Source: Bacteroidaceae bacterium
GTDB lineage: Bacteria; Bacteroidota; Bacteroidia; Bacteroidales; Bacteroidaceae
DNA length: 64,000 bases
Reading direction: 5' to 3'
Assembly (NCBI GenBank): GCA_017461345.1
Contig: JAFTYP010000011.1
Location: forward strand, 124,001-188,000
In this document: piece by piece, positions 15,578 through 22,552 of the stretch
Numbering within the stretch: position 1 is the stretch's first letter
Layout of the letters: each line of letters begins with the position of its first letter
Position numbers and translations under genes: made by a program
The notes under the pieces: generated by a model
Seen by the model: the letters and a program-made list of their open reading frames with translations, nothing else
Database searches by the model: none
What the model was told of the DNA's origin: nothing

Positions 15578-18108
15578 AGAAAACTTGCACAGTTAGTGAA
15601 TACCTTTGCACTAGAAAACCAGGGAACAGAGTTTCACTTATATTTATTTTTTCTATTTTGCTTATGTTGACACAGATTACCGAGAGTCTTTGGAATGTAG
15701 TAAACAACTCTTATGTGTATTCCTTCAAGAAGGAGCCACTGATGATATTCCATCTACTTGTAAAGAAGTATATGGAGAAAAAGGAAATGTATGAATTCGA
15801 ATTGCCTAAGAAATGGCAGGAAACATTAGACGAGTTAGAAAACGTCCAGTCCACATGTGCTGCCGTAAACAAGGATCTTTTGCATGAATTCGAGTCTAAA
15901 CTTGATGAATTTGAGTCGGCAGATGGGAAAACATTGTGCGACATAGTGGATTTCTTTGTTCAAAAATATGCAGAACTGAATGCCGAGGAGGGTGGAGAAT
16001 ATATTCTACCTAAAGAATTGGCTAATTTTATTTATTGGTATGCAACGGGTATTGAACAGTGGGCAGCATATTGTGCCATTTATAATCCTTTTGCAGGTTT
16101 GTGTTCTTATGGTATTGAGCATGCAGAAGGGTTAAATTATCAACTGCAAAACGAACTTGAAGGAAAAACTTCTCCAGAGGAAATTCAGAAAGAGGAAGAC
16201 CCATATTCCGAATGTTCATGGTATCATGGAGTAGAATCAAATCAGATAAACCGATTGATTGGTAGTGTTAGGTTGCTGGTGCACAACCCTGCCAATCTGG
16301 AGAAGATGTACATTCATGCTGACGATTCTATAAAGGATGATATTGAGGACTTTTGGGGCGCTTGGACATTTATTTCTACACCTCCAATTGGTTCAAAGGA
16401 CATATCTGATGAGGTTCTCGAGGATATGTATAGAAAACTTGTAGACAAATTCATCAAGGCTGAAGTCATGAGGGATGCTTTCTTCATATTTCCCAAGGAA
16501 TTCTGTGTAAGTAGTTCATATTCAAATATGAGGCGCGATCTCGTGGATTGTGGTTATGTAGATGCAGTTATAGAATTACCTTCGTCTGTGTTTGCCGGCA
16601 ATATAGAGGTAGTACTTGTACATTTACATAAACCGGAGTCTTATTGGGCAAATCATACCATCAACTTTGCTGATTTTACGAGTTTTGTTGATGAAAATGA
16701 CAATCGAAAATTCAAAGAGAAAGATTGTTGGAGGGATGTGACACTAGAACGTGAAGAAACTCTCTACAATTCCTTTGTCACTCCACAAGTGTTAAGCGAA
16801 AACGACTATTGTCTTCTGCCTTCGCTCTACATTTCGAAAGAAAGAGATAAGGAACCAGGAGAGGTAAAAATCCGTTTAGGTGAATTCTTTTCACTTGCAA
16901 AAAGCGAGGAGATGCAAGAAGGGGAAGGGCTTTTTATTGCCGGCGAAAGTTTCCATAATGACTCTAAGATGTTTTTTGAAACAGTCAGGTATGACAAATT
17001 CGCTTTAGAGGATGAGCTCGACCTCTACAAAGGCCAATATTTGGTAATTACCTACCTTCGCGAAAAGCTGTTATTATGCAAAACATCGGAAAATGCAATT
17101 TTCTGTTTGGACACTAATCAGTTCGCATTCAAATTTGATGAGTCAACGGGGGTGCCATTTGATTATGTTGTAAATTGCTTATTGCGGGATGATATATTGC
17201 AGAGGGTGGCTTTGTCCATATCTTTGGGAAGAGATTTTGAGAAAACCGTATGTGAAAACATACTAGCCCACGAGATTGCAATACATCTGGATAAATCTGT
17301 CCAGACAAGCACGATGCAAACTCTTAGAGAGGAATATGAACGCGTACGTGACGAAGAAGAAAGGGCGGAAAAAGCGCGAGCGGCTCATAGAGAAGTTTCT
17401 TCTGATATATCTCACATGCTGGGAACAACTTTTAGCAGAATTGGAGAAGGCCTGTCTGATTTGAGGGGAATAGAGGGAGCAGAGGATGCTATGACTCAAA
17501 TAAAAGATAGCATTGAACATATGAGACGCCTTATAGACTCTGTTGGAAAGGACTTTTCAGATGCGCGAATGAAGCAAGAAGAATATGGAGTAAATGATTT
17601 CTTTGGCAAATATTGCGAGGCCTGGAAGAACTTCGGAAAGAACACATTCGAATTACAATATCACACATCGGTAGATGATGAGGCATCGTTTTTAATCGAT
17701 GTCGATTTCATGAAGGTATTACTTGATGCCATTTTAGACAACGCATATCGTCATGGTTTCGAAAGAATTTGGTCCAGTGAACATCAGGTAAGTATTTCTT
17801 CATCTTATGTGTCTATGGATAATAGAAACTATGTACTTTTGAGTATCGCCAATAATGGCAAGCCATTGCCAGAGGGATTCTCTTTGTCTAGATATATTTC
17901 GCGCGGAGAATTCGTGGGAGAAACAGGCAGAACAGGATTGGGAGGGAACCATATCTATAGTATAGTGAAAAGGCATGGAGGCTTTTTGAATCTGACTTCA
18001 ACACCAGAATGGAGTATGGTTATTGAAATATTACTCCCAATAGAGTTTTATAACGAAAACGAATCACCAAAATTTGTTGCTTATGGAAATGCAAAAGAAT
18101 GTATGTAA
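15574..18108 (+). CDS. HsdM/HsdS-like DNA-recognition module fused to a histidine kinase
   Basis: 844 aa from a GTG overlapping the WYL stop; ATG starts at 15664, 15742 or 15772 are also possible. Residues about 70-400 follow the order of type I methyltransferase (HsdM) motifs: NPFAGLCSYG (171-180, motif I), GVESNQINRLIGSVRLLVHN (219-238), then STPPIG (268-273) where active enzymes have NPPF, and DAVIELPSSVFAGN (330-343). The Asn-to-Thr change suggests a non-catalytic fold. Residues about 430-590 look like an HsdS target-recognition half (VKIRLGEFFSL, YKGQYLVITYL). A coiled coil leads to a DHp-like helix with His614, then an HATPase: N box LLDAILDNAYRHG (Asn723), IANNGKPLP, and GRTGLGGNHIYSIVKRHGG. 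It precedes a receiver-domain gene, so it should signal to it. I do not know a named family with this architecture. Confidence 0.7.
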   Translation: MKKTCTVSEYLCTRKPGNRVSLIFIFSILLMLTQITESLWNVVNNSYVYSFKKEPLMIFHLLVKKYMEKKEMYEFELPKKWQETLDELENVQSTCAAVNKDLLHEFESKLDEFESADGKTLCDIVDFFVQKYAELNAEEGGEYILPKELANFIYWYATGIEQWAAYCAIYNPFAGLCSYGIEHAEGLNYQLQNELEGKTSPEEIQKEEDPYSECSWYHGVESNQINRLIGSVRLLVHNPANLEKMYIHADDSIKDDIEDFWGAWTFISTPPIGSKDISDEVLEDMYRKLVDKFIKAEVMRDAFFIFPKEFCVSSSYSNMRRDLVDCGYVDAVIELPSSVFAGNIEVVLVHLHKPESYWANHTINFADFTSFVDENDNRKFKEKDCWRDVTLEREETLYNSFVTPQVLSENDYCLLPSLYISKERDKEPGEVKIRLGEFFSLAKSEEMQEGEGLFIAGESFHNDSKMFFETVRYDKFALEDELDLYKGQYLVITYLREKLLLCKTSENAIFCLDTNQFAFKFDESTGVPFDYVVNCLLRDDILQRVALSISLGRDFEKTVCENILAHEIAIHLDKSVQTSTMQTLREEYERVRDEEERAEKARAAHREVSSDISHMLGTTFSRIGEGLSDLRGIEGAEDAMTQIKDSIEHMRRLIDSVGKDFSDARMKQEEYGVNDFFGKYCEAWKNFGKNTFELQYHTSVDDEASFLIDVDFMKVLLDAILDNAYRHGFERIWSSEHQVSISSSYVSMDNRNYVLLSIANNGKPLPEGFSLSRYISRGEFVGETGRTGLGGNHIYSIVKRHGGFLNLTSTPEWSMVIEILLPIEFYNENESPKFVAYGNAKECM
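15601..15608 (+). promoter_or_regulatory. possible internal -7 box
   Basis: TACCTTTG fits the -7 consensus, inside the first codons read from the GTG start. If used, translation would have to begin at one of the later ATGs (15664-15772). No good -33 element is present. Confidence 0.3.
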
Positions 18109-19276
18109 TATCATTTGGGTTGACGATGATATAGACACATTATATAATGATAGTTGTAAGCGTGCGCTACGGCGTGCAGGTTTGAAACTTATTGGGAAGG
18201 CACATACTTTTGCTGAATTTACGAGAATCATGGATATTTGTTATGATAGAGTAGATGCTGTAATTACAGATGCCAATTTTAGTGCAGACATGCAATCTCC
18301 CAAAACAGAACGTGATTTATCAGGATTCGTAAAGATAAGAGAATGTATAAAGGCATATAATCAAAAGAGAACGATTCCTTTCTATTTGTATACAGGTCGT
18401 AGTAATGTCCTTAATGACAAATATGATGATGGTGAATTGGATTATTTTGATTTAAATAAACGTTTTTTCTTGAAGGGCGATTTCGAACAAATGTTTGAGC
18501 AAATAAAGGAAGAGGTTGGAGATATTAATTCTCCGTCGTATCGAATAAGGACGAAGTATTCTGCAGAACTTAATGCTGCCTCTATCCTTGATGGGAATGA
18601 GAAGACTTTATTCGAGGCATTACTTTATAAATACTCCGATGAATGGAAAAATACGGAAGACTATTTTACCCCAATGAGGAAAATAGTGGAGAGGATATTC
18701 AGCGAGTGCAAGGCCTTACAGATAATCCCCAATGACCTGTCCTTGAATTCATTTCATTATTTTATGATGGATAAAGAAAAAACTTATAAATTAAAAGATG
18801 AATACAAAGATCTTATGCCCAAACCTCTTGCACATAGTTTGAGATTCTTTTTGAATATAACACAAGATGGTTCTCATGATACTAATGGACTTACTTTGGG
18901 CGTAAACAAATATGTTCGTGAAACGAAAAACATAAATCTCTTTAGGTCTGTCTTGTATATCGCTATGGATATGTGCTTATGGTTTTATGATATTAGGATA
19001 TCCAATGATGATTTTAGTCTTGCGAAATGGGAAGAGCGCGACAATGACAACTTTGAACATAAGGGAGTGGTAAGAAAGTTAGATAATGGTGGTTATGTGT
19101 GCGATAATTACCTATTACAGTACCCCAAGAATGAAGAATATAAAGAAGGTGACAAGATAGGAATTATTAAATCCACGGAGAACAAGCCAGATAAAGTTTT
19201 TACATATCTGTGTAAGAATGAAGAAATACGTGTTGATCGTTTTGTGCTCACGAGAAGTTTGAAGATTCAAAATTAA
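18083..19276 (+). CDS. response regulator: receiver domain plus uncharacterised effector
   Basis: 397 aa from the ATG at 18083 (18089 also possible), overlapping the kinase gene by 26 bp. Residues 8-130 form a receiver-like domain: acidic cluster IIWVDDD (14-16), probable phosphoacceptor Asp63 in AVITDANFS, PFYLYTGRS supplying the conserved Thr, and FFLKGDFEQ supplying the Lys. Residues about 140-330 are helical and unrecognised (LAHSLRFFLNITQDGSHD, RSVLYIAMDMCLWFYDI), distantly like DUF4145/HEPN-type helical domains. The last 60 residues (GVVRKLDNGGYVCDNYLL) could be a small beta barrel. No DNA-binding domain is evident, so output may be enzymatic or through protein contacts. Confidence 0.65.
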   Translation: MEMQKNVCNIIWVDDDIDTLYNDSCKRALRRAGLKLIGKAHTFAEFTRIMDICYDRVDAVITDANFSADMQSPKTERDLSGFVKIRECIKAYNQKRTIPFYLYTGRSNVLNDKYDDGELDYFDLNKRFFLKGDFEQMFEQIKEEVGDINSPSYRIRTKYSAELNAASILDGNEKTLFEALLYKYSDEWKNTEDYFTPMRKIVERIFSECKALQIIPNDLSLNSFHYFMMDKEKTYKLKDEYKDLMPKPLAHSLRFFLNITQDGSHDTNGLTLGVNKYVRETKNINLFRSVLYIAMDMCLWFYDIRISNDDFSLAKWEERDNDNFEHKGVVRKLDNGGYVCDNYLLQYPKNEEYKEGDKIGIIKSTENKPDKVFTYLCKNEEIRVDRFVLTRSLKIQN

Positions 19277-19298
19277 CGACCTATAAATATCTGCCACA

Positions 19299-19328
19299 TT
19301 GGAGATAATAGAAAAAGTCGTATCTTTG
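19299..19328 (+). promoter_or_regulatory. promoter of the lipocalin-like lipoprotein gene
   Basis: TTGG, 18 bp, then TATCTTTG at 19321-19328; the ATG follows 21 bp later. It marks the end of the WYL island transcription unit. Confidence 0.65.
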
Positions 19329-19348
19329 TATCAGTAAAACATCAAATT

Positions 19349-19813
19349 ATGGAAAAGTTAATAAAGAAGTTGAGCATTCTGTTGCTCTTAATGACGTTGC
19401 CGGTAGTTTTTGGGTCTTGCAGTAGCGACGAAGAACTGCCTTTGAGTGAGGTGATAGTAGGAAAATGGCATACGTATAAGGCTACTATTTCGTACAATGG
19501 TGAGAAAGAGACGGTCGATGTCAGCATGAACGGGGAGTATGCAGCCTTGTATTTTGAAGTTACCTTTTACGAAGGTAACAGGGCAGTGATGAGAGGATGG
19601 GAGGAAGGTCCTAACAACACATATTTGTGGGGAGAAGAAGAGTATGCCACTTATACTGTCAAAGGCAATGATTTGAGCATCAGGGATGCTGATGGGGAAA
19701 CCATGAATGCCAAATACTATCCCAAAGACAATAACATTGTCCTTACGATAATAGAGGATGACGGCTATGGTTCAATGGCGACGGCAAACCTTCTTTTTAG
19801 AAAGATGAAATGA
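19349..19813 (+). CDS. lipocalin-like lipoprotein
   Basis: 154 aa. Signal peptide with a lipobox ending VVFGSC. The mature part starts VIVGKWHTYKATISYNGEK and continues as eight or so beta strands with EYATYTVKGNDLSI and a final ATANLLFRKM strand. This GKW start and strand pattern is typical of lipocalin-like domain lipoproteins in Bacteroidales, most of unknown ligand. It has its own promoter and is probably unrelated to the preceding island. Confidence 0.7.
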   Translation: MEKLIKKLSILLLLMTLPVVFGSCSSDEELPLSEVIVGKWHTYKATISYNGEKETVDVSMNGEYAALYFEVTFYEGNRAVMRGWEEGPNNTYLWGEEEYATYTVKGNDLSIRDADGETMNAKYYPKDNNIVLTIIEDDGYGSMATANLLFRKMK

Positions 19814-19903
19814 GGAAAAGAAAAGTCACTCTAAGCAGGTGTGGTTGTATGTAGACTCGGTTGTCCTTCTTTCTTGAGTTCATATATAATCAGATTACAT
19901 TAA

Positions 19904-20215
19904 ATGGAGCAGCCAAAGTTTATCATAACAACGGACGGACACTTGCGTCTGGGAATGGTCTGTCAGCATAAGGACTTGCTCGTAGGCAGTGAGCAGTGTC
20001 TGGGTGGTGGCTATTATCAGTTCGACTGGGTTGGCAATCGCCTCATACTCGACCGTGCATCGTACGACTTCGGCCGTCCCCGGTGGCATTTGCTCGACAG
20101 ATTGATGGTTCCTGCATCGTTTCGTGGGCTCCGCATCGTGTATCTCTACGATGACAATGAGGACTTCTGCGTAAGCGACGAACTGGACATAGAATACTAC
20201 GAATCACATGAATAA
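19904..20215 (+). CDS. conserved small cytoplasmic protein, unknown function
   Basis: 103 aa, no signal peptide. It is rich in aromatic and acidic residues (GGGYYQFDWVGNRLILDR, DFGRPRWHLLDR) and ends in a Glu/Asp/Tyr-rich tail. I recognise no domain. It ends 15 bp before ridA in the same direction, so the two are probably co-transcribed; coding compositional character matches the core genome. Confidence 0.55.
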   Translation: MEQPKFIITTDGHLRLGMVCQHKDLLVGSEQCLGGGYYQFDWVGNRLILDRASYDFGRPRWHLLDRLMVPASFRGLRIVYLYDDNEDFCVSDELDIEYYESHE

Positions 20216-20230
20216 TAAAACAATAAAGTC

Positions 20231-20605
20231 ATGAAAACAATCAGCACTACAAAGGCTCCTGCAGCCATCGGCCCTTACAGTCAGGCCATCAAGGTGGGCA
20301 ACCTTCTTTACACATCCGGCCAGTTACCCATTGACCCCGCAACAGGCACGTTCCCGGAGGGAGGCATAAAGGAACAGACACGCCAGTCTCTTCTCAACGT
20401 GAAGGCTATCCTCGAGGAAGCAGGCCTGACGATGGCCAATGTGGTAAAGACAACTGTCTTCTTGGCAGACATGAACGACTTTGCCGACATGAATGCCGTC
20501 TATTCGGAGTTCTTCTCCGAACCATATCCCGCTCGTTCTGCCGTTGCCGTGAAGGCATTGCCAAAGGCAGCCATGGTGGAGATTGAAGTGGTGGCAGGAG
20601 AATAA
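20231..20605 (+). CDS. ridA: RidA family enamine/imine deaminase
   Basis: 124 aa, the standard RidA length. It hydrolyses reactive 2-aminoacrylate and related enamines made by PLP enzymes such as serine/threonine dehydratase, releasing ammonia. Signature parts are PAAIGPYSQAIKVGNLLYTSG near the N-terminus and YPARSAVAVKALPKAAMVEIE near the C-terminus, which contains the substrate-binding Arg. It is followed by a strong terminator. Confidence 0.95.
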   Translation: MKTISTTKAPAAIGPYSQAIKVGNLLYTSGQLPIDPATGTFPEGGIKEQTRQSLLNVKAILEEAGLTMANVVKTTVFLADMNDFADMNAVYSEFFSEPYPARSAVAVKALPKAAMVEIEVVAGE

Positions 20606-20712
20606 GACTGCCGCACAGAATCAGTACGCTTGCTGTCTCCGAAAAGTTCCCGAAAAACGTCATTTCCCCAGATTTTCCGAGGAACACGAAGGCATGTTCA
20701 AGCACGACATTC

Positions 20713-20745
20713 AGAGCCTGCACGTTTGTGTAGGCTCTATTTTTT
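20713..20745 (+). terminator. rho-independent terminator after ridA
   Basis: Stem AGAGCCTGCAC / GTGTAGGCTCT (one G-T pair) with loop GTTT, followed by six T. Confidence 0.85.
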
Positions 20746-20754
20746 GCCCTTTAT

Positions 20755-20785
20755 TTTGTCAGGTGGATAAAAAATCGTATCTTTG
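20755..20785 (+). promoter_or_regulatory. der promoter
   Basis: TTTG (20755-20758), 19 bp, TATCTTTG (20778-20785): an exact match to the Bacteroidota sigma-ABfr consensus, 21 bp before the der ATG. Confidence 0.85.
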
Positions 20786-20806
20786 CGCACGTAAAATTGT
20801 ATAGAT

Positions 20807-22117
20807 ATGTCGAATATAGTAGCAATAGTGGGACGCCCTAATGTGGGCAAAAGTACCCTTTTTAACCGCTTGACACAGACTCGCCATGCTATTGTGAGCG
20901 AAGAGGCCGGCACTACGCGCGACCGTCAGTACGGCAAGTGCGAGTGGGGAAACCATGAGTTCTCTGTCATCGACACCGGAGGTTGGGTCGTAGGCAGCGA
21001 CGATATCTTCGAAGAAGAGATACGCAAGCAGGTGGTGTTGGCTACCGACGAGGCCGACGTCATCCTCTTTCTGGTAGATATTCAGAATGGCATAACAGAC
21101 CTCGACGAGGCTGTTGCCGACATCTTACGCCGCTCGAAGAAACCCGTTGTGCTTGTCTGCAATAAGATGGACAACAACGAAACTTACCTCTCTGCCGAGT
21201 TCTATGCCCTCGGCTTGGGCGACCCCCAGTGCATCTCTGCTGCTACAGGCAGTGGCACAGGCGACTTGCTCGACCTTGTGCTCAGTCTCTTCCCAAAAGA
21301 AAGCGTTGCATTGCCCGACGAGGAAATACCGAGATTTGCCGTTGTCGGCCGTCCCAATGCCGGCAAGTCAAGTCTTATCAATGCCTTTATCGGCGAAGAA
21401 AGAAACATCGTAACCGACATTGCCGGCACAACACGCGACAGCATCTACACTCGTTACGACAAGTTCGGCTTCGACTTCTATCTGGTGGATACCGCAGGCA
21501 TTCGTCGTAAGAACAAAGTAAACGAGGACCTGGAGTTCTACAGCGTTATGCGTTCTATCCGTGCCATTGAGAACAGCGATGTGTGTGTCCTCATGATAGA
21601 TGCCACACGAGGCATCGAGACCCAGGACCTCAACATCTTCCAAATCATACAGAGAAACCAGAAGAGCATCGTGGTGGTAGTCAACAAATGGGACCTCGTG
21701 CCAGACAAGGACACGAAGGTCATCAAGACAATGGAAGATGCTATTCGCGAAAGAATGGCTCCCTTTACGGACTTCCCCATCATCTTCGGTTCTGCCTTGA
21801 CCAAGCAGCGTATCTTCAAGGTGCTGGAAACGGCAAAGGATGTCTTCCTCAATCGCCGTCGTAAAGTCTCTACACATAAGTTGAACGAGGAAATGTTGCC
21901 ACTCATCGAGGCATATCCGCCACCATCCATGAAGGGCAAGTACATCAAGATAAAGTACTGCATGCAGATTCCCGACACACGTGTGCCGTCGTTTGTGTTC
22001 TATGCAAACCTGCCGCAATACATCAAGGAGCCTTACAAACGCTTCCTGGAGAATAAGATACGCGAGCGTTGGGACTTCAGCGGTTGCCCAATAAACATCT
22101 TTATCAGACAGAAGTAA
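20807..22117 (+). CDS. der: ribosome biogenesis GTPase Der (EngA)
   Basis: 436 aa. Two tandem GTPase domains: the first has [14 protein letters not shown] (residues 8-21) with DTGG, NKMD; the second has [14 protein letters not shown] with DTAG, NKWD. The C-terminal KH-like domain ([29 protein letters not shown]) is complete. Der is needed for 50S subunit assembly. It has its own consensus promoter, and the next gene starts directly after its stop. Confidence 0.98.
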   Translation: MSNIVAIVGRPNVGKSTLFNRLTQTRHAIVSEEAGTTRDRQYGKCEWGNHEFSVIDTGGWVVGSDDIFEEEIRKQVVLATDEADVILFLVDIQNGITDLDEAVADILRRSKKPVVLVCNKMDNNETYLSAEFYALGLGDPQCISAATGSGTGDLLDLVLSLFPKESVALPDEEIPRFAVVGRPNAGKSSLINAFIGEERNIVTDIAGTTRDSIYTRYDKFGFDFYLVDTAGIRRKNKVNEDLEFYSVMRSIRAIENSDVCVLMIDATRGIETQDLNIFQIIQRNQKSIVVVVNKWDLVPDKDTKVIKTMEDAIRERMAPFTDFPIIFGSALTKQRIFKVLETAKDVFLNRRRKVSTHKLNEEMLPLIEAYPPPSMKGKYIKIKYCMQIPDTRVPSFVFYANLPQYIKEPYKRFLENKIRERWDFSGCPINIFIRQK

Positions 22118-22498
22118 ATGAAGAAGTTCATCGCCAGTTGTTTGCTCTCCGTCGTTTTCCTTGTTTGCTCTTGCGGTCAATATACGCATAAAGCAGCAAG
22201 AAAGGCAGCAGAAGAGTACTATACGATGCTCATCGAGGGCAATTATCAAGGCTTTGTCGATGGCTATGCCAATGCAGAGTCGTTGCCCGAAGGCTATCGC
22301 AGTCAACTTGTTGATGCAGTGGCACAACTTATGGCCGGCGAGAGAATGCGTAACCTCACCGGAGTGGTGGCAACCAAAGACAGCCTTCTGGAGGACAGTA
22401 CTGCTTACGTCATGTTACAACTGAACTACTGCGACAGCACGAGCGAACAGATAGAGTTGCCACTCATTCTGATGGAAGAAGGGTGGAGAATGAAGTAG
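22118..22498 (+). CDS. DUF4878-like lipoprotein
   Basis: 126 aa, ATG immediately after the der stop (TAAATG). Lipobox near LVCSCGQ. The mature domain begins with AARKAAEEYYTMLIEGNYQGFVDG, the helix-turn pattern of small NTF2-like/DUF4878 lipoproteins, and ends ELPLILMEEGWRMK. Function unknown. It is co-transcribed with der and perhaps with the protease downstream. Confidence 0.65.
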   Translation: MKKFIASCLLSVVFLVCSCGQYTHKAARKAAEEYYTMLIEGNYQGFVDGYANAESLPEGYRSQLVDAVAQLMAGERMRNLTGVVATKDSLLEDSTAYVMLQLNYCDSTSEQIELPLILMEEGWRMK

Positions 22499-22552
22499 GA
22501 TTCTCGAAGGAATCAACTCAAAAGAACAAATTCAAAACACAAAAATAAGAAA

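Noticed and set aside
15574..18108. Complete active type I restriction-modification system
   Set aside because: No HsdR, catalytic NPPF motif degraded, and the C-terminus is a histidine kinase.
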